From Streptomyces sp. YPW6 (GTDB taxonomy: Bacteria > Actinomycetota > Actinomycetes > Streptomycetales > Streptomycetaceae): DNA of 64,000 bases. The position numbers and the translations under genes were made by a program. This document shows positions 8,486-15,946 of the stretch, piece after piece; position 1 is the stretch's first letter; every line of letters starts with the position of its first letter. The notes beneath the pieces were generated by a model. The model searched no databases. It had not been told where the DNA came from and saw only the letters and a program-made list of their open reading frames with translations. The stretch covers positions 4,747,001 to 4,811,000 of the forward strand of contig NZ_CP076457.1 in NCBI RefSeq assembly GCF_018866325.1, written 5' to 3'.

Positions 8486-9355
8486 ATGACCGGAGAACCG
8501 GCTCGCGTGCGGCAGATGTGGCACCTCGTGGAGCCCCTGCACGCCGTCCTGTACTACGCCCCCGAAGCCTTCGAGGAGGCCGCCGCGCTGGGGTACGACA
8601 CCGGGGAGCGCTGGGCGAGCTACTTCGCCTGGCGGGCGGCTCCGCTGGGGGCGGCGGGCGCCGGCGAGGCGGTACGGACGTTCCACAGCTTCGCCCCGGA
8701 GATGGTGGGCCGGCATGTGCCGGCCGCCTGGACGGTCGCCGGCCCGGACGCCGTGCGCGCGGCCCGGCTGCGGGCGGTCGACCGGACCTACCGGGCGCTG
8801 TTCGGGGACCAGGTGGAGGGGCCGGAGTTCGCGGAGGCCGCCGCCCTGGCCCGTCGCGCGGCGGAGGCGGCTGCCCCGGGCATCCCCGGTGGCCTCGGAG
8901 CCGCCAACTCCGCCCTGCCCTGGCCCGACGCCCCGCATCTGGCGCTCTGGCAGGCGGCGACCGTCCTGCGCGAACACCGGGGCGACGGGCACATCGCCGC
9001 GCTGGCCGGGGCCGGCCTCGACCCGGTCGAGTCGCTGGTGTCCTTCGCGGCGATCGGCGCGGCCCCCACGGAGGTCTTCGCGAGCCGGGGGTGGAGCTCC
9101 CGGGAGTGGGACGCGGCCGGGCTGCGGCTCCAGGAGCGCGGGCTGCTCGCGGCGGACGGGACGGCCACGGACGCGGGGCGCGAACTGCGCGCGCAGGTGG
9201 AACGGCGCACCGACGAGGAGGCCGCCGCGCCGTGGCGGGCGCTGGGGGAGCCGGGGCGCGAGCGGCTGGTGGAGCTGCTGGGGGAGCCGTGGCTGAAGGT
9301 CATCGGCTCGGGGCTGCTGCCGTCCGAGAACACCCTCGGCATCGGGAAGGTGTGA
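8486..9355 (+). CDS. SCO6745-like family protein
   Basis: This 289-residue protein matches the actinobacterial SCO6745 family, recognised from the N-terminal MWHLVEPLHAVLYY segment and the later SYFAWRAAPLG and FHSFAPEMV motifs. The C-terminal half (about residues 190-270) has a winged-helix look (WSSREWDAAGLRLQERGLLAADG). No catalytic motif is evident and the biochemical role is unknown to me. The ATG at 8486 is chosen because GGGAGAGG precedes it; an upstream in-frame ATG at 8444 overlaps the operator. The last 10 codons and stop lie in the first copy of a 40-bp tandem repeat that continues past the gene. Confidence 0.85.
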   Translation: MTGEPARVRQMWHLVEPLHAVLYYAPEAFEEAAALGYDTGERWASYFAWRAAPLGAAGAGEAVRTFHSFAPEMVGRHVPAAWTVAGPDAVRAARLRAVDRTYRALFGDQVEGPEFAEAAALARRAAEAAAPGIPGGLGAANSALPWPDAPHLALWQAATVLREHRGDGHIAALAGAGLDPVESLVSFAAIGAAPTEVFASRGWSSREWDAAGLRLQERGLLAADGTATDAGRELRAQVERRTDEEAAAPWRALGEPGRERLVELLGEPWLKVIGSGLLPSENTLGIGKV

Positions 9356-9443
9356 CCCGGCCGCGGAGCACGTCCTCGGTGTCGGGAAGGTGTGACCCGG
9401 TCGTGGAGAACGCCCTCGGCGTCGCGAAGGTGACCCGGCCGCA
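9326..9443 (+). repeat. 40-bp tandem triplication across a stop codon
   Basis: Three imperfect copies start at 9326, 9366 and 9406; the third is 2 bp shorter. The unit begins GAGAACACCCTCGGCATCGG and ends shortly after the TGA stop of the SCO6745-like gene. The first copy is coding and the next two are non-coding, so it looks like a local slippage duplication of the 3' end. Confidence 0.85.
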
Positions 9444-9544
9444 GAGGACTGTGCGGTGAAGCGCAGTCATGGAATCCGCACCGACGGGGAAGACGCCCAT
9501 AGGATTCTCCGCGTTCGGCTTTCTCCCCGTCAGGACGGCTTCAC

Positions 9545-10360
9545 GTGATAGCTCCCGGTACGCACCACCGCCGTACACACCACCGTCGTACACACCGAGC
9601 GGCGGCCCTGCCCGCCGTCGGCGCCCTCGTCGTGCTCGCCCTGGCGGGCTGCGACCCCGACGACCTCTCCGCCGAGGGCGGCGGCGCGAGCGCCGGGACC
9701 AACGGCGGAGCGCAGTCCGCCGAGGGCTTCGGCGCCAGCCCGCTGGACAACCCGGACGGTACGAAGCCGGGCCTGGCGCCCCTCACCGGCGACGCGGACC
9801 GGGCCGCCGCCCGGAAGCTCATCGAGAAGGTGGCAACCAAGGGGCGCGGCCCGAAGACCGGCTACGAGCGGGACAAGTTCGGCTACGCCTGGAAGGACGG
9901 CGTCGACGGCATCCCGCTCGCCCGCAACGGCTGCGACACCCGCAACGACCTGCTCGCCCGCGACGGCAAGGACGTCGAGCACAAGGCGGGTTCCGACTGC
10001 ATCGTCATGGCGATGACGCTCCAGGACCCCTACACCGGCGAGACCATCGACTGGCGCAAGCAGCAGGCGACCAAGGTGCAGATCGACCATGTGATGCCGC
10101 TGTCCTACGACTGGCAGATGGGTGCCGCCCGCTGGAACGAGTCCAAGCGTGAGCAGATCGCCAACGACCCGCTCAACCTCCTCCCGGTGGACGGCCCGGC
10201 CAACAACGCCAAGCGCGACTCCGGTCCCGCCTCCTGGCTCCCGCCGTACAAGCCGATCCGCTGCTCGTACGCGGTGCGGTTCGCGCAGGTCTCGCTGAAG
10301 TACGAACTCCCGGTCACGACGGCCGACAAGGAGACCATGCTCGCGCAGTGCGGCGGCTGA
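9545..10360 (+). CDS. Secreted HNH endonuclease family lipoprotein (DUF1524-type)
   Basis: This 271-residue protein starts at a GTG (9545). It has a long basic N-region, a hydrophobic stretch and a lipobox LAGC at about residues 33-36, so it is predicted to be exported and lipidated. The body (residues 90-271) carries the HNH-like core DHVMPLSYDWQMGA near residue 181 and DPLNLLPVDGPANNAKRD about 25 residues later, typical of DUF1524/GmrSD-like nucleases. I infer an extracellular or envelope nuclease, perhaps for nutrient scavenging. It is a single gene and converges with a GNAT gene directly after its stop. Confidence 0.9.
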   Translation: MIAPGTHHRRTHHRRTHRAAALPAVGALVVLALAGCDPDDLSAEGGGASAGTNGGAQSAEGFGASPLDNPDGTKPGLAPLTGDADRAAARKLIEKVATKGRGPKTGYERDKFGYAWKDGVDGIPLARNGCDTRNDLLARDGKDVEHKAGSDCIVMAMTLQDPYTGETIDWRKQQATKVQIDHVMPLSYDWQMGAARWNESKREQIANDPLNLLPVDGPANNAKRDSGPASWLPPYKPIRCSYAVRFAQVSLKYELPVTTADKETMLAQCGG

Positions 10361-10361
10361 G

Positions 10362-10931
10362 TCAGGGCGTGCGCACGGCCCGGCCGGGAGCGTCCCCGCC
10401 CAGCTCCTTGACCAGGAAGCGGGCCGGGTCCGCGACCTCGTGGCGGACGCCGTTGTCGTCGAGGTACGCGTACCGGTCCAGATAGCGGCAGCCGGTCTCC
10501 CGGTAGCCGATCCGCAGGTAGAGCGCGGCCGCCCGGTGGTTGTCGTCGTCCACGCCCAGGCCCACCAGGGCGTGCCCGGCGTCCCGGACCCGCTCCTCCG
10601 CCGCCCGGATCAACGCCGTGCCGATGCCCCGGGAGCGCAGCTCCGGCGGCCAGATACCGAGGCCGTTCAGCTCCGGGCAGCCGGGGAAGCGGGCCTGCAC
10701 CTCGGGAGCCGCGCAGCCCTGCCACAGGACCTGCGCCGTTCCCACGGGCACGTCGTCATCGGCCCAGGCGGTCAGGAAGGCGCTGAGTCCCTGCTCCTGC
10801 CGGTCGAACCGGGCCGCGTGCCGCCGGGTCCGGCCGGGCGAGGGCATGTGCCGCTCCAGCACATCGAGGTCCGCCGCCCGGCAGAGCCGGACACGCACGG
10901 ATCCGGGGGAGCCCGGTGAGGTCGTCGTCAT
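10362..10931 (-). CDS. GNAT family N-acetyltransferase
   Basis: This 189-residue protein has the GNAT fold. The acetyl-CoA binding loop is the segment LRSRGIGTALIRAAEERVRDAG, preceded by NGLGIWPPE and followed by LGVDDDNHRAAALYLRIGYRETG, the usual beta5 region. The ATG at 10931 is chosen although the frame stays open much further upstream. The gene converges with the HNH gene with a 1-bp gap and is divergent from another acetyltransferase-like gene. The substrate is not predictable. Confidence 0.9.
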   Translation of the reverse strand: MTTTSPGSPGSVRVRLCRAADLDVLERHMPSPGRTRRHAARFDRQEQGLSAFLTAWADDDVPVGTAQVLWQGCAAPEVQARFPGCPELNGLGIWPPELRSRGIGTALIRAAEERVRDAGHALVGLGVDDDNHRAAALYLRIGYRETGCRYLDRYAYLDDNGVRHEVADPARFLVKELGGDAPGRAVRTP

Positions 10932-10970
10932 GCGGCGAGAGCGTAACCCGGGCCGCCGCGGCCCACCGGA

Positions 10971-10995
10971 GATTATGTTCCCCGCACCGATAATC
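10971..10995. promoter_or_regulatory. AT-rich inverted repeat in a divergent promoter region
   Basis: GATTAT (10971-10976) and ATAATC (10990-10995) form a perfect 6-bp inverted repeat with a 13-bp spacer. It lies between the two divergent acetyltransferase-like genes and stands out in a very GC-rich context. An operator role is inferred from position only. Confidence 0.4.
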
Positions 10996-11020
10996 GCTGG
11001 TCGGAGCGGTACGGGTTGCC

Positions 11021-11026
11021 TAGGGT
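11021..11026 (+). promoter_or_regulatory. -10 element of a leaderless acetyltransferase gene
   Basis: TAGGGT ends 7 bases before the ATG at 11034 and there is no ribosome binding site, so transcription probably starts at the start codon. No good -35 hexamer is seen. Confidence 0.45.
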
Positions 11027-11033
11027 CACGCGC

Positions 11034-11780
11034 ATGGAGCTGAACATCACCACCCTCGCCGAGCGTCCCGAGCTCGCCGGCGCCCTGGACGGAATGCCGG
11101 ACACCTGGCCGGAGTTCGTGCTGGAGGACATCGTCGGCTGGGCCAACTTCGCCCGGATCGCGGTGGAGTTCCCCGAGTTCGTGCTGGTCGCCACCGACCC
11201 CGAGGGGGCCGTGATCGCCCGTGCCTACAGCGTGCCCTTCGCGCTGGACGCCCCCGGACGCGGTGAACTGCCCGTCAGCGGCTGGGACCGGATGCTGCTG
11301 TGGGCCTTCGCCGACCTCCGGCGCGGGCGGACGCCCGACACGGTCGGCGCGATCGAGATCACGGTGGCCACCGGCCACCAGGGCAAGGGGATATCGGGGC
11401 GGATGCTCGCCGCGATGCGGGACAACGCGCGGCGGCACGGCTTCCGTGAGGTCGTCGCGCCCGTGCGGCCGAGCGGCAAGCACCTCGTGTCGGGTCTGTC
11501 GATGGAGGAGTACGCCCGGCTGACCCGGGCCGGTGACGGGCTGCCCGAGGACCCCTGGCTGCGGGTCCACGTCCGGGCGGGCGGGACGGTGGACTCGGTC
11601 GCCACCGTGTCGATGACGGTGAGCGGCACGCTCGCGCAGTGGCGGGAATGGACCGGGCTGCCGTTCGACACGGACGGTCCGGTGGAGGTGCCGGGCGCAC
11701 TCGTCCCGGTGCACTGCGCCCTCGCCCACGGGTACGCGGTGTACGTCGAGCCCAACGTCTGGGTACGGCACCGGCTCTGA
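11034..11780 (+). CDS. GNAT-like acetyltransferase family protein
   Basis: This 248-residue protein contains a GNAT-like core: AIEITVATGHQGKGISGRMLAAMRDNARRHG (about residues 105-135) gives the acetyl-CoA loop Q-G-K-G. A C-terminal extension of about 90 residues follows (VPVHCALAHGYAVYVEPNVWVRH), which is not typical of short GNAT enzymes. The ATG at 11034 is preferred because of the -10 element 7 bases upstream. It is divergent from the other GNAT gene. Substrate unknown. Confidence 0.82.
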   Translation: MELNITTLAERPELAGALDGMPDTWPEFVLEDIVGWANFARIAVEFPEFVLVATDPEGAVIARAYSVPFALDAPGRGELPVSGWDRMLLWAFADLRRGRTPDTVGAIEITVATGHQGKGISGRMLAAMRDNARRHGFREVVAPVRPSGKHLVSGLSMEEYARLTRAGDGLPEDPWLRVHVRAGGTVDSVATVSMTVSGTLAQWREWTGLPFDTDGPVEVPGALVPVHCALAHGYAVYVEPNVWVRHRL

Positions 11781-11838
11781 CGGCGAACCGCGCGTCCGGG
11801 GCGTCGCCCGCCTCCGCGCTCCTCGTCATCGCCAGGCA

Positions 11839-11850
11839 GCCCCCCCCCCC
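11839..11850. repeat. Homopolymer of 12 C
   Basis: Twelve consecutive C residues lie in the 119-bp gap after the acetyltransferase gene. The tract is non-coding and prone to slippage or sequencing error. Confidence 0.9.
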
Positions 11851-11899
11851 GCGCGCACGGCCCGGGGCGCTCCCGCCCCGGACAGCTCCGGGCTGAGGC

Positions 11900-12628
11900 C
11901 TACTGCTCCAGGTCGACGATGTCCTTCGCGGCGGGCTTCTCCGCCACGACCGGCACGTCGAAGTCGGACAGGTTCATCGTCATCGGCTCCTCGCCGCCCC
12001 GGGACGTGATGCGCAGGACGTACGGGTCACCTTCGGTGGCGACGTCGATGGTGTAGGTCTCCTTGCCCTCCTTCTCCGTCAGCCGCATGGCCGGCGCACC
12101 CGCGACCTTCGTGGGGCCCTCCTTCTTCGCGGCGTTGTCGCTCGCCTCGAACTCCTTCAGGAGCCCCTTCAGGTCGCAGAACTCGATGGAGTCCTCGGTG
12201 TCCGGGTCGGACGCCTTCGACTCCGTCCAGCGGCCCGCGAGCAGTTCGACCGCCGCATCCACGTCCTCCTTGGGCTCGCCCTCCGCCTGCTCGCGCAGCA
12301 GGGCCTCGTCGAACCTCGTGTAGACCGTGTCGCCGGTCTTCACGACGTCCATCACGCCCTCGCCGCCCATGCTCATCGTCCCGGTGCAGTCGCCGCCGAG
12401 ACTCGACGCGAAGTCGGCCTTGATCCGGCCCTCGGGGGTGGTCATGTCGATGCCTATGCGCAGGGACTTCACCCCGTTCGTCTGATCGAAGGCCTTGTTG
12501 ACGACCTCCGGACCCGACTGGCCCGCGAACGGTCCGGTCTCCTTCGGGGAGTCCGTGCCGCAGGCGGCGAGACCGGCCAGGGTCAGCGCGCAGAGGGTGT
12601 TGACGGAGATACGGGTGACGAGACGCAT
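11900..12628 (-). CDS. Exported lipoprotein, LppX/LolA-like
   Basis: This 242-residue protein has a type II signal peptide (MRLVTRISVNTLCALTLAGLAAC) with lipobox LAAC and lipidated Cys23. The mature part starts with a flexible stretch, then shows alternating strands and charged loops (VKSLRIGIDMTTPEGRIKADF, GVMDVVKTGDTVYTRFDEALL, MRLTEKEGKETYTIDVATEGDPYVLRI). This pattern fits the half-barrel lipoproteins of the LppX/LprG/LolA type that carry lipids, although the similarity is weak by eye. It sits alone, transcribed away from the methylase gene. Function not assigned. Confidence 0.82.
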   Translation of the reverse strand: MRLVTRISVNTLCALTLAGLAACGTDSPKETGPFAGQSGPEVVNKAFDQTNGVKSLRIGIDMTTPEGRIKADFASSLGGDCTGTMSMGGEGVMDVVKTGDTVYTRFDEALLREQAEGEPKEDVDAAVELLAGRWTESKASDPDTEDSIEFCDLKGLLKEFEASDNAAKKEGPTKVAGAPAMRLTEKEGKETYTIDVATEGDPYVLRITSRGGEEPMTMNLSDFDVPVVAEKPAAKDIVDLEQ

Positions 12629-12870
12629 GGGTCAGGCTCCGGAAGGAGGGGCGCGAGGCGCGCCGGACAGCGGATGAGGAACGCCCCTGGAGGAACACCC
12701 CTTTCGGGATTCCCTGCGGTGGCGGGTCAATAAGAGCAAAGCTTGTGAACCGAGTCAACACTGTTCACGTCAGATGTGTCGGGCAACGGCCCCTGTGGGT
12801 GTGCGCGGGAGAGTCGCTATGCTCGCGGGCAGGCGTCGCAGGCAGTGCGTACCGACCGAGGAGAGAGCCA

Positions 12871-15201
12871 GTGCCGGAGAACGCGACCGAGGTCACCGCG
12901 GCCGGGATCGCCCGCCTCGCGGGCGTGGGGCGCGCCGCCGTCAGCAACTGGCGCCGTCGGTACGCCGACTTCCCGCAGCCGGTCGGCGGGACCGGAGCCA
13001 GTCCGTCCTTCGCGCTGTCCGAGGTCGAGCAATGGCTGCGCGACCAGGGGAAACTCGCTGAGGTGCCCCTCCGGGAACGTGTCTGGCAAGCGGTCGCCGG
13101 GCATCCGGCCGGCGCCGGCCGGGCGCTGGTCCACGTCGGCTGCGCCCTGCTGCTCGTCCGTGACCGGCCCACCGCCTGGCTGGAGCTCGCAGGAGCCCCT
13201 GATGAGCGGATGGCCGCCCTGCTGCCGCAGGCCATGGAGCACGTCCTCACCGCGAGGCTCGGGCCCGAGGCCGACGGTGTTCACGCAGCCGGTGCGCAGG
13301 GGTCGGGAGGTGTATACACAGCCGGTGCGCAGGCGCTGGGAGATGTTCACACGGCCGGTACGCAGGAGCCGGGAGGTGGGCGCGCGACGGGTACGCCCCG
13401 TCCGGGAGGTGTTCACGGAGCGAGTGCGCCGGAGCCGGCACGGGTTCACGCGCCCACCGCGCAGGACCTCCTCCCGTCCGTACCGTTGCTGCGCGCGGCC
13501 GCCGAGCTGGCCGCCGGAATCGGGGCCGGTCAGGCCTTCGAGTTCCTGCTCGGCCGGCAGCTGGACGCCAACCCCCGCCAGTACACGCTGACCCCGCCCC
13601 AGCTCGCCGAGCTGATGGCGGAGATCGCCGAACCGCCGAAGCACACGGACCGGGCGGCCCGGGAGCAGCCCGTTCGCAGCGTCCTCGACCCGGCCGCCGG
13701 CACCGGCGCCCTGCTCCGGGCGGTCGGCGGGCCCGCCGCTCTGTACGCCCAGGAAGCCGACCCGGCGCTCGCCGCGCTCACCGCCCTGCGTCTGGCCCTG
13801 GCCGGCGAAGGACCACGCCGCGCCGCCGACGGCACGCATCGCGCCGCCCCCGGGCCGACCGTGCGCACGGGCGACACGCTGCGGGCCGACGCCTTCCCCG
13901 AGCTGGCCGCCGACACCGTGCTCTGCCACCCGCCGTTCAACGAACGCACCTGGGGGCACGACGAACTGGCCTACGATCCCCGTTGGGAGTACGGCCTCCC
14001 GGCCCGCACCGAATCCGAACTCGCCTGGGTCCAGCACGCCCTGGCCCGGCTGCGCGACGGCGGCACCGCGGTGCTGCTCATGCCGCCCGCCGCCGCCTCC
14101 CGGCGCTCGGGCCGCCGCATCCGCGCCGGGCTTCTGCGCCGGGGAGCCCTGCGTGCCGTCATCGCGCTGCCGGCCGGCGCCGCCCCTCCGTACGGCATTC
14201 CGCTCCACCTCTGGATCCTGTGCAAGCCGGAGCCCGGCGTGCGGCCCGCCGCCGATCTCCTGCTGGCCGACACCGCCGGCCTCTCGGGACCGGCCCCGGA
14301 CGCGTCCGGGGGCCCCGGCCGTCCCCCCGGCGGCAAGACCCCCGGGGGTGGGCGCGAACGGATCGACTGGCCCGCCGTGCGCTCCGCCGTCCTCGGCGCC
14401 TGGCGCGACCGGGCCGACGCCGAGGGGGTCAGCCGCGTCGTGCCCGTGATCGAACTCCTCGACGACGACGTGGACCTGGCCCCGGCCCGCCATCTGCCGC
14501 GCCCCGCGTCCGGCGGCGGCGCGTCCGGCCTCGGCGAGGTCCGGGAACGCCTCACCGATACGCTCCGGCTGGCCTCGGGCCTCGTCCCGCCCGCGGCCGA
14601 CCCTGCCGCGCCCGCGCACCGCCCGCTCACCACCGTCGGCGAACTCGCCCGCGCCGGAGCGCTGTTCCTGCACAGCGGCACGGCGGTTCCCGGCAGCGCG
14701 GCCGTCCCCGTCCTCACCGAGCACGACGTCCTCACCGGCGCTGCCCCGACCTCCCTCCCGCCCGCCGGCCAGGAGGACCCGGGCGGGGCGGCCGCCGACG
14801 ACCCGGTCCTCCTCCAGCCCGGCGACGTCGTCGTGCCCGTGCTCGGCGGCTCCACCACGGCCCGGGTCGTGGACGCGTCGACGGCCGGAGCCGCGCTCGG
14901 CCGCAACCTCCAGCTCCTGCGGCCCGACCCGGCCGCCGTCGACTGCTGGTTCCTCGCCGGATTCCTGCGCGGCACCGCCAACCATCGGCAGGCCAGCAGC
15001 TACGCGTCCACCGCCGCCCGGCTGGACGCGCGACGCCTCCACCTGCCCCGGATGCCGCTCGCGGAGCAGCAGCGGTACGGGGAGCGGTTCCGTCAGCTGG
15101 CCGCCTTCGAGGACGCTCTGCGCACGGCGGGGCGACTCGGCGGCCAACTGGTCCAGGGGATGTACGACGGCCTGGCGGACGGCACGGTCACGCCCGGATG
15201 A
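12871..15201 (+). CDS. Solitary adenine-methylase-like protein with altered catalytic motif
   Basis: This 776-residue protein starts at GTG 12871 behind GAGGAGAG. Residues 8-50 form a helix-turn-helix (GIARLAGVGRAAVSNWRRRY). Residues 136-199 are an 11-residue repeat. The methylase domain, of type I HsdM kind, has the SAM motif VLDPAAGTGALL near 273. Motif IV reads CHPPF (His353) where N6-adenine methylases have N/D-PP-Y/F. From about 590 the C-terminal part resembles a type I specificity domain (LQPGDVVVPVLGG, then FLAGFLRG). No restriction subunit is near. It may be a conserved DNA-binding protein with weak or no methyl transfer. Confidence 0.85.
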   Translation: MPENATEVTAAGIARLAGVGRAAVSNWRRRYADFPQPVGGTGASPSFALSEVEQWLRDQGKLAEVPLRERVWQAVAGHPAGAGRALVHVGCALLLVRDRPTAWLELAGAPDERMAALLPQAMEHVLTARLGPEADGVHAAGAQGSGGVYTAGAQALGDVHTAGTQEPGGGRATGTPRPGGVHGASAPEPARVHAPTAQDLLPSVPLLRAAAELAAGIGAGQAFEFLLGRQLDANPRQYTLTPPQLAELMAEIAEPPKHTDRAAREQPVRSVLDPAAGTGALLRAVGGPAALYAQEADPALAALTALRLALAGEGPRRAADGTHRAAPGPTVRTGDTLRADAFPELAADTVLCHPPFNERTWGHDELAYDPRWEYGLPARTESELAWVQHALARLRDGGTAVLLMPPAAASRRSGRRIRAGLLRRGALRAVIALPAGAAPPYGIPLHLWILCKPEPGVRPAADLLLADTAGLSGPAPDASGGPGRPPGGKTPGGGRERIDWPAVRSAVLGAWRDRADAEGVSRVVPVIELLDDDVDLAPARHLPRPASGGGASGLGEVRERLTDTLRLASGLVPPAADPAAPAHRPLTTVGELARAGALFLHSGTAVPGSAAVPVLTEHDVLTGAAPTSLPPAGQEDPGGAAADDPVLLQPGDVVVPVLGGSTTARVVDASTAGAALGRNLQLLRPDPAAVDCWFLAGFLRGTANHRQASSYASTAARLDARRLHLPRMPLAEQQRYGERFRQLAAFEDALRTAGRLGGQLVQGMYDGLADGTVTPG
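13276..13467 (+). repeat. 33-bp in-frame tandem repeat in the methylase gene
   Basis: Five units of 33 bp (13276-13440) plus a partial one encode an 11-residue repeat of the pattern G-V-H-x-A-G-A-Q-x-x-G. The first three are the best preserved. It forms a linker between the N-terminal DNA-binding region and the methylase domain, and unit number could vary between strains. Confidence 0.85.
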
Positions 15202-15358
15202 GCCGGCCGCGCCGGACGTCCCGGCCGCGGTGACCGGCCCCTGGGCGACGGCCGCGCACAACGGTGAGGACAACCTTGGGGGCAACCGGGGACAGCGGGT
15301 CGGCGGAGGTGTATACGCTCACCCCACACGTCCGACATACGCCTCCCAGGAGCAGCAC

Positions 15359-15946
15359 ATGCACGGCTACGGCCCCATGCCGCAGCAGCCGACGCCATCG
15401 CGGCCGTCCCCGGCGGCGCTCACGACGGTGCGCGTGATCCTCGTGGCGGTGACCGTGCTGAGCTGCGGCCTGCTGGGCTGGGCGCCGATGCTGCGGCTCG
15501 CGATCGTCACCCGCAGGCCGCGCGACTGGGTCCTGCTGGTGGTCGTGATCGCCCTCAACATCGGGCTGTTCGCCTTCATCATGGCCACACCGGACGACCC
15601 CGACGAGATGTCGGACGCGGCGGCGCTGCTCATGATGCTCTGGATCGGCGGCCTGCTGGCCGGGGTGATCACCTACTACCTGTACGCGGAGATACGGCAC
15701 TACAGCGCCCTCGGCGCCCCGGCCCCGTACGGCGCTCCCTCCCGTCCGGTGCCCCCGCTCCCCTACCAGCAGCACCTCGCCCCGCACCAGCAGCACCAGC
15801 CGCCCAACCCGTACACCGCCCCGGCCACCCCGCCCATCCCCACGCCCGCGCCCCGCCGCCTCGACCAGGTCCGCGCCGAGCTGGACGAGCTGAGCGACTA
15901 CCTCCGCAAGGAGAACAAGGACAGCAGGGACGGCGAGGGCCGGTGA
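15359..15946 (+). CDS. Small integral membrane protein
   Basis: This 195-residue protein is predicted to have three transmembrane helices: about residues 21-45 (TTVRVILVAVTVLSCGLLGW), 58-76 (WVLLVVVIALNIGLFAFIM) and 87-108 (AALLMMLWIGGLLAGVITYYL). A Pro/Gln/Tyr-rich cytoplasmic tail ends in a charged helix (RLDQVRAELDELSDYLRKENK). The ATG at 15359 is chosen behind CCAGGAGCAG rather than an upstream in-frame start. The stop overlaps the kinase start by 4 bp (GTGA), so the two are translated together. Such a neighbour is a plausible kinase partner; no function is known. Confidence 0.85.
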   Translation: MHGYGPMPQQPTPSRPSPAALTTVRVILVAVTVLSCGLLGWAPMLRLAIVTRRPRDWVLLVVVIALNIGLFAFIMATPDDPDEMSDAAALLMMLWIGGLLAGVITYYLYAEIRHYSALGAPAPYGAPSRPVPPLPYQQHLAPHQQHQPPNPYTAPATPPIPTPAPRRLDQVRAELDELSDYLRKENKDSRDGEGR

